Notes: generated by a model from the sequence alone, not told the origin. Shown: positions 1 to 6,335, numbered from the stretch's first letter. The stretch is 7,985 nt of DNA from Halovenus sp. (GCA_028275145.1 JAQCNG010000262.1:1-7985), one strand, 5' to 3'. Numbers and translations are program-made.

Positions 1-1
1 G

Positions 2-112
2 TGTCCCGACTGCTTCGACGCCGAGACCGACGCCTGCGCGTGTCTGGAGGTCGCGCCGGCGTCGGTCGAACAGGAACCAGGCGACTGCGGCAGTCAGACG
101 CCGGTCGAGTAG
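2..112 (+). CDS. C-terminal fragment of an unidentified Cys-rich protein
   Basis: An open frame entering from the left edge gives 36 residues before a TAG at 110-112. It contains CPDC at the start, CAC near residues 12-14 and a further Cys near residue 28, followed by an acidic, low-complexity tail ending in PVE. The Cys spacing suggests a metal-binding tail, but no family is recognised from so short a piece. It is chosen over the longer frame starting at base 1, which mirrors prf1 on the other strand and is Arg-rich. Its 3' end overlaps the convergent prf1 stop by 19 bases. The start lies outside the window. Confidence 0.5.
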   Translation, partial: CPDCFDAETDACACLEVAPASVEQEPGDCGSQTPVE

Positions 113-1341
113 CGCAAAATACCGGCGATACCGCCGAACGCGTCGAGCAACTGTTCGCCTTTCTCGAAGTCGGTCGAGATGAACTTCGTCTCCGTTCCCC
201 GCTGTCCGGCGATCTCCATCAGGTGTTCGATCGCGTCCTCGCGCGCTTCGACGCTCGCCGCGTCGCCGCACTCGCTGCACTCGTGGTCCGGCGTCGAGTG
301 TCGCGCGTCGATCACCTCGTACTCCTCGTGGCCGTTCGGGCACTCGTAGACGACGACGTCCGAGCGGAGGTCCTCGGAGATGAGCAGCCGGTCGACGGAG
401 CCCATGATCAGGTTCCGGCGGGTCTGCTCGAACCCGTAGGTCGCCTTCTCGCCGGTGTTGAGGTTCTCGAAGAACTCGTCCATGTGGCGTTTGTCTTCGA
501 CTATCTCCTGATCGGCGAGCGCCTCGCTTGCGTTGTCGACAAGGTCCTTGAGCCCGGATTCGTCGGTGTAGGCCACGTCGAACTTGCCGAGCACCGTATC
601 CTGGAGCTCGTGGTGGAGGTAGTCGCCGTCGAGGAACTCGTCTTTCGTCGGCGAGGGGCCGCCGACGAGGATGCCGTCGATCTCGTGACGCTCGGGCACG
701 AACAGGTCGTTCGCCATGCCCGCGACCTCCTGGTAGAAATTGTCGATGGCCTCGAGACGGAGACGGGCGAACCGCTGTGCGGACTGACCGCCCTTTTTTT
801 GCTTGCCAGGCACCAGCGAGGTGGCCGATTTGACCGGGTCGACGCGCTTGCCCCGGAGCCAACCGACGTTCGCCTCCCGCCTGTCCAGCACGACCAGCCC
901 GAACAGCCCCTTGTCCGCGAGCATCTCCTCCAGGGGTTCGGTCAGAAACTCCGAGTCACAGTGATACCGGAACGACTGTATCGGTTGGGGCGGACTTTCG
1001 AGCACCCGGGTTATCATATCTGACCGACCCCCGCCGCTGTTTATCGCCCCCGAGAACAGCACCATCCCGTTCTCCGGCGGTTTCGTGTCGTAGTACTTCA
1101 GACGGTCCTTTATACTCTTCAGCGCGTCCTGCACACTCGTCCGGGTCTGCTTCGACTTTATATTGCTCGCCTCGGAGTGTTCCTGTGTGACGTGTGTCAT
1201 CACGTCGCTTATCAACCGGTCCGGGGGCACATAGATGGTGACCAACTGCGTCCCGGACCCGCGGTAGTCTTTGAGTTCCTCGATCACCTTCCGGAACTCG
1301 TACTTGTGTCTGTCACTGTGTTCCTGTTCGCTCTCGCTCAT
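94..1341 (-). CDS. prf1: Peptide chain release factor aRF1
   Basis: This is the archaeal class I release factor. It recognises all three stop codons in the ribosomal A site and triggers hydrolysis of peptidyl-tRNA. The 415 residues match the usual length. The N domain carries the NIKS stop-recognition motif at residues 60-63 and a YHCDSEF motif (YxCxxxF type) at 126-132. The M domain carries the catalytic GGQ at 184-186 inside KKGGQSAQRFAR. The C domain has a zinc-ribbon-like set, Cys334 (YECPNGH) with Cys355 and Cys358, and ends in the typical GGIAGILRYSTGV. The ATG at 1341 gives the expected short charged N-terminus. Several Ile codons are ATA, including the one in NIKS, which is infrequent in GC-rich haloarchaea. 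Identification is essentially certain. Confidence 0.97.
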   Translation of the reverse strand: MSESEQEHSDRHKYEFRKVIEELKDYRGSGTQLVTIYVPPDRLISDVMTHVTQEHSEASNIKSKQTRTSVQDALKSIKDRLKYYDTKPPENGMVLFSGAINSGGGRSDMITRVLESPPQPIQSFRYHCDSEFLTEPLEEMLADKGLFGLVVLDRREANVGWLRGKRVDPVKSATSLVPGKQKKGGQSAQRFARLRLEAIDNFYQEVAGMANDLFVPERHEIDGILVGGPSPTKDEFLDGDYLHHELQDTVLGKFDVAYTDESGLKDLVDNASEALADQEIVEDKRHMDEFFENLNTGEKATYGFEQTRRNLIMGSVDRLLISEDLRSDVVVYECPNGHEEYEVIDARHSTPDHECSECGDAASVEAREDAIEHLMEIAGQRGTETKFISTDFEKGEQLLDAFGGIAGILRYSTGV

Positions 1342-1523
1342 TATCGAATATTGGCGCGAGTCGGGTAAGAACCTGTTGACACTCTCGTCTGTGCTGTCAC
1401 ACCGGTCACCGCCCCGCCATCATAAACCGCTATACCCGGTCGGATGTCACAGCGTCTGTGAGGGAGGGTCGGACAGCCAGCAGAGACCGAAACTGTTGTT
1501 CATGATGCGGCCCAGAGTGAGGT
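1342..1523. promoter_or_regulatory. Divergent intergenic region with candidate promoters for prf1 and the Rdx operon
   Basis: This 182-base gap separates the divergent starts of prf1 and the Rdx gene, so it should hold both promoters. On the minus strand, TTTATG (1421-1426) is the best TATA-like box and would give prf1 a leader of roughly 55 bases. A weaker TTCTTACC-like stretch near 1364-1371 would suit a leaderless start. On the + strand, CGAAA (1488-1492) followed by TGTTGTT (1494-1500) sits where the BRE and TATA of a leaderless Rdx transcript would be. A GAGGT directly abuts the Rdx ATG and is too close to serve as a Shine-Dalgarno. No gene is seen here. Box assignments are tentative. 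Confidence 0.35.
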
Positions 1524-1754
1524 ATGGAAGTCAAAATCGAGTACTGTGTGCCGTGTGGCTTTCGGAATCACGCACTCGAGGTACAGGAGGCGGTGTTGAA
1601 CGGACTGGAGCGGGAACTCGACGCGGTCAGTCTGGTGATGGGTGACCACGGCGTGTTCAGGGTGACCGCAGACGGTGAGACGGTCTACGACAAGGCCGAG
1701 GACGGTGACCTCGACGCCGACGACATCGTGCGGGACCTCCGCGAGCAGGTGTAG
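1524..1754 (+). CDS. Rdx family (SelT/SelW/SelH-like) thioredoxin-fold protein
   Basis: A 76-residue protein with a redox CxxC (Cys8-Val-Pro-Cys11) right after the first beta strand, in the context EYCVPCGFRNHA. This is the hallmark of the Rdx family related to selenoproteins W, T and H. Later come GVFRV and GETVYDK, the conserved second half of the fold, and an acidic C-terminus. Here the motif is Cys-Cys rather than Cys-Sec. Members are thought to act in thiol redox chemistry, but the haloarchaeal substrate is not known. Length is normal for the family. The next gene starts two bases after this stop, so the two are almost certainly co-transcribed with the F420-linked NADP reductase, hinting at a shared redox role. 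Confidence 0.85.
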   Translation: MEVKIEYCVPCGFRNHALEVQEAVLNGLERELDAVSLVMGDHGVFRVTADGETVYDKAEDGDLDADDIVRDLREQV

Positions 1755-1756
1755 CG

Positions 1757-2422
1757 ATGCAGGTCGCACTGCTCGGCGGCACCGGCGATATCGGCGAGGG
1801 ACTCACACTCCGGTTCGGCCGCGACACCGACCACACTGTCGTTGTCGGGTCACGGGACGCCGACCGCGCACGTGACACCGCCGTGGAGTACACCGCAACG
1901 CTCGCCGAACGCGGCGCCGACGCCACGGTCGAGGGGGCCGTCAACCCCGAGGCGGCGGCACGTGGTGACGTGGTCGTGCTCGCGGTGCCGGCCTACCATC
2001 TGTCCGACACCGTCGAGTCTGTTGCCGACGAACTCGGCAACGCGGTGCTCGTCTCGCCCGCGGTCGGGATGCAACGCGGCGAGGACGGTCTCCACTACAA
2101 CCCGCCGGGTGTCGGGAGTGTCACCGCGCTCGCCGCACAGGTCGCACCCGACGACGTGCCCGTTGTCGGTGCCTTCCACAACCTCGCTGCCGGCCGACTC
2201 GCCGACCTCAACGCCGACCTGGGTTGGGACGTCCCCGTTGTCGGTGACGACCCCGGGGCAAAGGAGACGGTGATCAGCCTCGCGAACGAGATGGAGACCG
2301 TTCGTGCACTCGATGCCGGTGGACTCGCCGGTGCCGCCGAGATAGAGGCGCTCACACCGCTGCTGATCAATCTCGCCGCGAACAACGACGGCCTGCACGA
2401 CCTGGGTGTCTCCTTTCACTGA
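1757..2422 (+). CDS. npdG: F420H2:NADP+ oxidoreductase (NADPH-dependent F420 reductase)
   Basis: A 221-residue Rossmann-fold enzyme expected to transfer hydride between reduced coenzyme F420 and NADP+ in the cytosol. The N-terminus LLGGTGDIGEGLTLRF (about residues 5-20) is the glycine-rich nucleotide-binding loop typical of this family. GSRD at 31-34 ends beta strand 2 and fits NADP(H) phosphate recognition. VVVLAVPAYH near 72-81 and GAFHNLAAGRLADL in the middle fit the F420-binding half. The C-terminal INLAANNDGLHDLGVSFH tail is also family-like. Length is normal. It starts two bases after the Rdx stop, forming a tight operon. Its exact physiological direction cannot be read from sequence. 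Confidence 0.92.
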   Translation: MQVALLGGTGDIGEGLTLRFGRDTDHTVVVGSRDADRARDTAVEYTATLAERGADATVEGAVNPEAAARGDVVVLAVPAYHLSDTVESVADELGNAVLVSPAVGMQRGEDGLHYNPPGVGSVTALAAQVAPDDVPVVGAFHNLAAGRLADLNADLGWDVPVVGDDPGAKETVISLANEMETVRALDAGGLAGAAEIEALTPLLINLAANNDGLHDLGVSFH

Positions 2423-2592
2423 GCGAGGACAGAGCGACTGCCCGGTCACGCCAGGCCGTACCAGCGTCCGGACAACACCCCCGAGAACTCCGCTCGCCAC
2501 CGGACAGACAGTCGGTGACACTGCGGCCCGGTTCGACAGACGACGAATATACAATCGACATACACATATAGGAGGTTGTACAACAGAGGCAC
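2423..2592 (+). promoter_or_regulatory. hmgB promoter, probably leaderless
   Basis: The 170-base gap before HMG-CoA synthase has no credible gene. Its last 50 bases turn AT-rich. ATATA at 2566-2570 lies about 25 bases before the ATG at 2593, where a TATA box places transcription start at or next to the start codon. A second AATATAC at 2546-2552 could drive a start near 2575. GGAGG at 2571-2575 is 17 bases from the ATG, too far for normal Shine-Dalgarno use. A separate promoter means hmgB need not depend on the upstream operon. Confidence 0.55.
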
Positions 2593-3927
2593 ATGGAGGT
2601 CGGGATAGACGGCATCGAGATCTGGACCGGCAAACTGGAACTGGACCTGCCGGGGACGTTCGCCTCGGCAAAGGGCGAGGACCCTGGCAAGTACACCGAG
2701 GGGTTAGGGCTGTACACGTCGTCGCTGCCGGACGCGTACGAGGATATCGTCACGATGGCGGCAAACGCCGCCCACAGGCTGCTCCGACGGAAGAACGTAC
2801 AGCCGGCGGACATCGGTCGTATCGACGTCGCCACGGAGAGTGCGTTCGATAACTCGAAACCGGTTTCGACGTACGTCGCAGGCTGTCTGGACCAGGTGTT
2901 CGACGGCGAGTTCCGCCACGCGAACAAGGGCGAGCGGAAGTTCGCCTGTGTGTCGGGTACCCAGGCGCTCGACGACGCACACAACTGGATCCGGGCCAGA
3001 CGGAACCGTGCCCGGGCGGCGCTGATCATCGCCACGGACACGGCACTGTACGCCCGCGACGACCCCGGCGAGGCCACACAGGGCGGGGGGGCGGTAGCGA
3101 TGCTCGTCGACGAGGACCCCGACCTGGTGAGTTTCGGAACGCCACAGGGGATCGGCAGTGTCGACGAGACAGACTTTCTCAAGCCGAACCAGCAGTTCCC
3201 CAGCGTCGACGGCAAGCGTTCGATGCAGGTGTACCTGGCACGGATGCGCGAGGCCCTGCAGGATTTTGCCCGGAACGGCGGTAACACCCACCCCGAGAAC
3301 TTTACGCTTGTCCCCTTCCACACGCCGTTTCCCGGGATGGTCCGGAAGGCCGCCGCACTCGGATTCCGCCACTGTGTGCGCGACACGGAGGTTGAGGAAC
3401 AGCTCGCTGACGAGATCGGTCGCCAACCCCGCCCCGAGGCGTTTGACCAACAGGAGACCTACTTCGAGGCAATAAAGTCCTACACGGAGGAGCTGCGTCA
3501 CACCAGCACGTACCAGGAGTGGTACGAGCGAACGGTCGAGCCGACGCTGTGTATCTCCCGCGAGGTCGGCAACTGGTACACCGGGTCGGTACACGTCGCC
3601 CGGGCGGCCGGTCTGCAGGAGGCGCTCGTGGCCAACCGCAATCTCGCCGGGACCAGCCTGCTTGTGGCCTCCTACGGCAGCGGCGCACAGGCCGAGATCC
3701 ACGCCGAGACCGTCCAGCCCGGTTGGCGCGAGGAGATCCGCCAGTTGAACATCGACGAACAGCTCGACAGCCGGTACGAGCTCTCCTTCGAGGAGTACGA
3801 GGCGATCCACGACGTCCACAACCACGACGAGTCGACCGATATGGAGCCGTTCACCACCCCCCACGGCGAGTTTGTCTTCGACGGCTGGGGCCGCATGGGC
3901 GAGCGCGAGTACAGCTATGTCGAGTAG
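2593..3927 (+). CDS. hmgB: Hydroxymethylglutaryl-CoA synthase
   Basis: HMG-CoA synthase condenses acetyl-CoA with acetoacetyl-CoA to give HMG-CoA, the committed feed into the mevalonate route for archaeal isoprenoid lipids and carotenoids. The 444 residues match haloarchaeal HmgB length. The thiolase-fold catalytic set is visible: general base Glu82 in ATESAFDNSKP, nucleophile Cys119 in FACVSGTQAL, and His243 in VPFHTPFPGM. Other conserved blocks are GGGAVAMLV near 164-172, GNWYTGSVH near 326-334 and ASYGSGAQAEI near 359-369. The ATG at 2593 begins directly at MEVGIDGIEI, the usual first strand. The C-terminus YSYVE is acidic. No lesion is seen. Confidence 0.96.
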   Translation: MEVGIDGIEIWTGKLELDLPGTFASAKGEDPGKYTEGLGLYTSSLPDAYEDIVTMAANAAHRLLRRKNVQPADIGRIDVATESAFDNSKPVSTYVAGCLDQVFDGEFRHANKGERKFACVSGTQALDDAHNWIRARRNRARAALIIATDTALYARDDPGEATQGGGAVAMLVDEDPDLVSFGTPQGIGSVDETDFLKPNQQFPSVDGKRSMQVYLARMREALQDFARNGGNTHPENFTLVPFHTPFPGMVRKAAALGFRHCVRDTEVEEQLADEIGRQPRPEAFDQQETYFEAIKSYTEELRHTSTYQEWYERTVEPTLCISREVGNWYTGSVHVARAAGLQEALVANRNLAGTSLLVASYGSGAQAEIHAETVQPGWREEIRQLNIDEQLDSRYELSFEEYEAIHDVHNHDESTDMEPFTTPHGEFVFDGWGRMGEREYSYVE

Positions 3928-3942
3928 CGAAACACCGCCCCA

Positions 3943-3974
3943 GGTTTAATTACACCAGCACCGAACTCTGCCGT
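3943..3974 (+). promoter_or_regulatory. Leaderless promoter of the YbjQ-family gene
   Basis: GTTTAAT (3944-3950), in a short AT-rich island, is centred about 27-28 bases before the ATG at 3975. That is the spacing of a TATA box feeding a leaderless mRNA in haloarchaea. No Shine-Dalgarno precedes the ATG. The box lies within 25 bases after the hmgB stop, so this gene and the following membrane gene likely form their own transcription unit. Confidence 0.6.
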
Positions 3975-4301
3975 ATGCGCATTGTTACAACAGACACTGT
4001 CCCGGAGTCGGAGATAGTCGAGTCGCTCGGAGTTGCCCGCGGAAACACAGTCGAGGCGCGGAACGTCGGTCGCGATATCACGCAGACGCTCCGCAACCTC
4101 ACCGGCGGCGAACTGAAGGCGTACTCGGAGCTGATGTCGAAGGCCCGCGACGAGGCGCTCGACCGGATGGTCACAGACGCGGAGAGTCTAGGTGCCGACG
4201 GCGTCGTCAACGTCCGGTTCGAAACCTCCACCGTCATCGACGGTGGTGCGGAGGTGATCGCCTACGGCACCGCGGTGCGACTGCGAGAGGAAACCCGGTA
4301 G
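3975..4301 (+). CDS. YbjQ/UPF0145 family protein
   Basis: A 108-residue member of the YbjQ/UPF0145 family (also called DUF74 or heavy-metal-binding domain). Family features are seen in order: an N-terminal strand, a GVARGNTVEARNVGRDI block (residues 19-35), the central LTGGELKAYSELMSKARDEAL helix (42-62), GADGVVNVRFET (73-84) and the final strand AEVIAYGTAV. These are small oligomeric proteins of unclear function; the metal-binding name is historical and no clear metal ligand set is visible here. The ATG at 3975 is chosen because it fits the family N-terminus and the leaderless promoter; upstream codons in this frame overlap hmgB. A small membrane-protein gene follows 13 bases later. Confidence 0.9.
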   Translation: MRIVTTDTVPESEIVESLGVARGNTVEARNVGRDITQTLRNLTGGELKAYSELMSKARDEALDRMVTDAESLGADGVVNVRFETSTVIDGGAEVIAYGTAVRLREETR

Positions 4302-4314
4302 CAGTCCGTAGTTG

Positions 4315-4710
4315 ATGACCGAACGGGCAGACCCGTCCAGGGCCGGGTTCAGAGCCGGTCGTCTCGTCGGCGTGGTGACAGCGGTGCTGGTCGTTGTGAG
4401 CCTCCTGCGCGTTCAGGGGTCGTTTGTCGGCCGCCTGGAGTCGATAGCCCGATTCACCGGTTTCGGCCTCGATGGCCCCATCTCGGTGTACTTCTACCTG
4501 TACGCCGCCGGCGCGGCGCTCGGCCGGTACGCGCTCAGTTACGTCCTCGGCGCACTCATCGGTGTGGTGTACGACTGGCTCGACAGACCCTCGGTCGTCG
4601 TGCTCGCGGGTCTGACACTGCTGGTCGGGGTCGCCGACGGTGTCGTCGCGGTGGTGGACACACGAGACACACTCGTCGGTGTCGCCTACGTCCTCGCCTG
4701 GCTCCTGTGA
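4315..4710 (+). CDS. Small integral membrane protein, C-terminus possibly altered by a transposon end
   Basis: This 131-residue hydrophobic protein is not recognised as a named family. After a short charged N-terminus come likely membrane segments at about 15-32 (LVGVVTAVLVVVSLL), 56-70 and 72-87 (around YFYLYAAGAALG and YVLGALIGVVY), 93-113 (SVVVLAGLTLLVGVADGVVAVV), and a final hydrophobic stretch 119-131 ending abruptly in LAWLL. The ATG at 4315 is preferred to the adjacent TTG at 4312. It lies 13 bases after the YbjQ stop, so co-transcription is likely. The stop (4708-4710) is six bases from the tnpB right-end hairpin. The original gene may have been longer, with the stop supplied by the inserted element. 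Confidence 0.7.
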   Translation: MTERADPSRAGFRAGRLVGVVTAVLVVVSLLRVQGSFVGRLESIARFTGFGLDGPISVYFYLYAAGAALGRYALSYVLGALIGVVYDWLDRPSVVVLAGLTLLVGVADGVVAVVDTRDTLVGVAYVLAWLL

Positions 4711-4870
4711 ACTCACCCCGGGGTCAAGCCCCGGGGCTTCCTGCTTCAACGACGCGCTTTGCACTCACAGCCTCCCGGTGAGGCGTGAGCGTAGGGAGCG
4801 CAGTCTGCACAGGCGTTGATTCGGAGCGTCCCGCCCCTAACTGCTTGAGTCCTCTGTAGAGAATATTCTT
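4690..4870 (-). ncRNA. Predicted TnpB guide RNA (reRNA/omega RNA) from the tnpB 3' end
   Basis: TnpB proteins use an RNA derived from the 3' part of their own gene through the right end, followed by a guide copied from flanking DNA. Sense-overlapping transcripts from IS1341-type genes are known in Halobacterium. Here the scaffold would end with the hairpin 4736-4716, then TGAGTTCA on the minus strand. The guide would start at about 4708 and run down to about 4690, inside the last codons of the membrane-protein gene. Scaffold start and exact guide junction are inferred from the family, not seen. Confidence 0.45.
4716..4736 (-). repeat. Right-end hairpin of the tnpB element, containing the tnpB stop codon
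   Basis: Two 8-base arms, CCCCGGGG at 4716-4723 and at 4729-4736, flank the loop TCAAG (CTTGA on the tnpB strand), forming a perfect 8-bp stem. Because CCCCGGGG is itself palindromic, other pairings are possible. The tnpB TGA (4724-4726) lies in the loop. IS200/IS605 elements carry subterminal hairpins recognised by TnpA, and the right-end hairpin also forms part of the guide RNA scaffold. A terminator role is possible, but there is no T run after it on the tnpB strand. Confidence 0.8.
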
Positions 4871-5962
4871 CGCTGCGTTGAGATCACGGTCTTCTGTATG
4901 GCCGCACGCCGGACAGGAGTGTTCGCGTACCCAGATTGGCTTGGCCGTCTCAACACCACACACAGCGCACTCTTTGGTCGTTCCTCCCGGCTTCACCTTT
5001 TGGACGTGCGTGCCATGCAGGTCGGCCTTGTACTCCAGCAGCTCGATAAATCGTGACCACGCGGCATCTTGCTTATTTTTCGCGTTCTGGCTGCCCTCTA
5101 ACATCGGCTTCACCTGCAAGTCTTCAACCGCGACAACATCGTACTCTGTGACAAGCCACGTGGTGAGTTTGTGCTGGTAGTCTCGCACCTTCCGCTTGAT
5201 AGTCCGTTTCGCTTGGGCCACCTTTCGGCGTTGATTCTCCCAGTTGGCAGAGCGGTGTTCTTTCCGGTCTAGTTTCCGCTGTTCGCGTGCGTAGCGGTCG
5301 TACTCATCGGACAGATTGAGCGTATCCACAGACAGATTTTCCGAAGTGTGGATGTAACTCGTGATACCGAGGTCAACGCCCACACAGTCTTCAGGTTCAA
5401 TCTCGCTGAGTGCCGGTTTCTCAGGCGTGTTTTCCACGGTAGTCACGAGTGAGACGTACCACTCACCGGTTGTCTCTTTCTTGAGGATAATCTCGTCAAT
5501 GTCCTCTGCTGGTGGAACATCACGGTTTGCACGGATTTTGAACCAGCCAATCTTTTCGAGTCGGAGTCGCACGAATCGGTCGTCGCCCGTGTTGTAATCC
5601 ACGTTCCAGCGACGAGGTTGATTGTACGACACCGACCGAAATTCGCCGTTGCCTTGCCACTGCAGCCGCCCAACATCGTAGCCTTCATTTCGGCGTTCTT
5701 GGAGCGTCTCAAGGTCGCTGTGAATTTGGCTGATAGCCTGTTGTGCGGCGTGTTGCGACGGTTCCGCAAATGTCTGCCAGCGTTCTGCCCATTCTGTGAG
5801 TTTGTTATTCTGATCAAACTCGGTAGGGCGTTCGTTATAGTCCGAGTTGTAGTAGTCTCGGACGGCATGGTTGCGGATCTGCCGGAGGATGTCGATTTGG
5901 TGCCACGCTTCGCTCGCCACGTCGTCAGGCAGGTACGCACGGAAGCGAAGCGTGTGTTTCAT
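4724..5962 (-). CDS. tnpB: TnpB, RNA-guided DNA endonuclease of an IS1341-type element
   Basis: A 412-residue TnpB, normal length for an intact protein. An N-terminal helical and beta region (MKHTLRFRAYLPDD, then WHQIDILRQIRNHAV) is followed by the RuvC-like core. The three catalytic acids are present: Asp197 in CVGVDLGITS, Glu280 in VVAVEDLQVK and Asp360 in TEDRDLNAAKNIL. A zinc-binding CxxC pair precedes the last motif (Cys332/Cys335 and Cys350/Cys353). The protein should therefore be an active guide-RNA-directed nuclease. The ATG at 5962 is supported by an in-frame TGA four codons upstream. It follows a 45-codon gene by five bases, suggesting translational coupling. The C-terminal tail after residue 370 is disordered-looking and its coding DNA doubles as guide-RNA scaffold. 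Confidence 0.95.
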   Translation of the reverse strand: MKHTLRFRAYLPDDVASEAWHQIDILRQIRNHAVRDYYNSDYNERPTEFDQNNKLTEWAERWQTFAEPSQHAAQQAISQIHSDLETLQERRNEGYDVGRLQWQGNGEFRSVSYNQPRRWNVDYNTGDDRFVRLRLEKIGWFKIRANRDVPPAEDIDEIILKKETTGEWYVSLVTTVENTPEKPALSEIEPEDCVGVDLGITSYIHTSENLSVDTLNLSDEYDRYAREQRKLDRKEHRSANWENQRRKVAQAKRTIKRKVRDYQHKLTTWLVTEYDVVAVEDLQVKPMLEGSQNAKNKQDAAWSRFIELLEYKADLHGTHVQKVKPGGTTKECAVCGVETAKPIWVREHSCPACGHTEDRDLNAAKNILYRGLKQLGAGRSESTPVQTALPTLTPHREAVSAKRVVEAGSPGA

Positions 5963-5967
5963 TGTAG

Positions 5968-6105
5968 TTAGTCAGATTCCTCTTTTTTTCGTTGTTCTTG
6001 AATTGCTTTTTGTAACAGCCCACTCGGTGAGAGGTGGGGTTGGTCATCAAGCCACTCCCCATCTTCGTCTGGGACTGTCACCGTATATCGCCTTGACACA
6101 CGCAT
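5968..6105 (-). CDS. Small ribbon-helix-helix-like protein upstream of tnpB
   Basis: This short gene encodes 45 residues, from ATG at 6105 to TAA at 5968-5970. The pattern fits a minimal RHH/CopG-like fold: a basic start and strand RRYTVTVP (5-12), an acidic helix DEDGEWLDD (13-21), the turn and second helix LSPSGLLQKAIQEQ (25-38), then a charged tail RKKEESD. SPSGLLQKAI resembles the helix-2 start of RHH regulators. It ends five bases before the tnpB ATG in the same direction. I infer a DNA-binding regulator of tnpB or a ligand of the element ends. No specific family is claimed, and the GTG at codon 3 could be an alternative start. Confidence 0.6.
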   Translation of the reverse strand: MRVSRRYTVTVPDEDGEWLDDQPHLSPSGLLQKAIQEQRKKEESD

Positions 6106-6130
6106 AAATACGCACCAGAACTTAATATGT
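6105..6130 (-). promoter_or_regulatory. AT-rich candidate promoter for the RHH-tnpB pair
   Basis: On the minus strand an AT-rich patch contains CATATTAAG (about 6130-6122) and TATTTATG (6110-6103), the latter overlapping the ATG of the small gene. The first is about 20 bases before that ATG, slightly closer than ideal for a leaderless start. The second would place transcription start inside the small gene and favour tnpB alone. Which is used cannot be decided from sequence. Confidence 0.3.
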
Positions 6131-6170
6131 GCTTTGGAACGTGCTAATGTGTCACTGCCGTCGGCTTCAG

Positions 6171-6191
6171 CCTCGGGGTCAAGCCCCGAGG
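6171..6191 (-). repeat. Second TnpB-type end hairpin, covarying with the one at 4716
   Basis: Arms CCTCGGGG (6171-6178) and CCCCGAGG (6184-6191) form a perfect 8-bp stem around the loop TCAAG. Compared with the hairpin at 4716-4736, the loop is identical. The only stem difference is one base pair changed on both sides (C-G to T-A), so pairing is preserved. That supports selection on structure, as DNA end or guide-RNA scaffold. Confidence 0.75.
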
Positions 6192-6198
6192 TCGTCGC

Positions 6199-6216
6199 CT
6201 TGTACCGTGATACAAG
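6199..6216 (-). repeat. Hairpin adjacent to the second end hairpin
   Basis: CTTGTA (6199-6204) and TACAAG (6211-6216) form a perfect 6-bp stem around CCGTGA. Only seven bases separate it from the 6171-6191 hairpin. Two consecutive stem-loops upstream of an element end are what a TnpB guide-RNA scaffold looks like; no such partner is obvious next to the intact element's hairpin. Confidence 0.45.
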
Positions 6217-6335
6217 ACACCGCTCGGATTCTCTAGGCGGGCCTCCTTGGTGTCCTTCCCGCTGCTGGGTGTTTCTGAGGTGATTCGCTCATACTGCTGG
6301 TTTACTGGTGATAACACATAGCTGTTGTCTCGGGC

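Larger units (their letters stand above)
4711..6143 (-). mobile_element. IS200/IS605 superfamily, IS1341-type element (tnpB without tnpA)
   Basis: The element holds tnpB and a short RHH-like gene in tandem, and no TnpA (Y1 transposase) gene is seen. It would need TnpA in trans to move. The right end (tnpB 3' side) is near 4708-4716, just past a perfect 21-base hairpin. The left end is not resolved: it should lie upstream of 6105 and probably before or at the second hairpin near 6171. Base composition is visibly lower in GC than the genes on the left, consistent with acquisition. The stated left boundary is an estimate. Confidence 0.6.

Noticed and set aside
1..1023. Long + strand open frame opposite prf1
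   Set aside because: It is Arg-rich with no family motif and is antisense to a certain release-factor gene. Long antisense frames are common in GC-rich haloarchaeal DNA.
1850..2671. Minus-strand 273-codon frame opposite the F420 reductase
   Set aside because: It is a shadow frame of npdG with no motif or plausible start signal.
2704..3864. Minus-strand 386-codon frame opposite HMG-CoA synthase
   Set aside because: It is a mirror of hmgB codon bias. Its product has no recognisable domain, while the + strand carries every catalytic motif.
4716..4736. Rho-independent-style terminator for the YbjQ/membrane-protein unit
   Set aside because: No T tract follows the stem on either strand, and the hairpin matches a second TnpB-type end hairpin, so a transposon end explains it better.
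5971..5995. A7 run near the end of the small RHH-like gene as a programmed frameshift site fusing it to tnpB
   Set aside because: The tnpB frame corresponds to a -1 shift, but it meets TGA four codons before the tnpB ATG, so no fusion protein could form.
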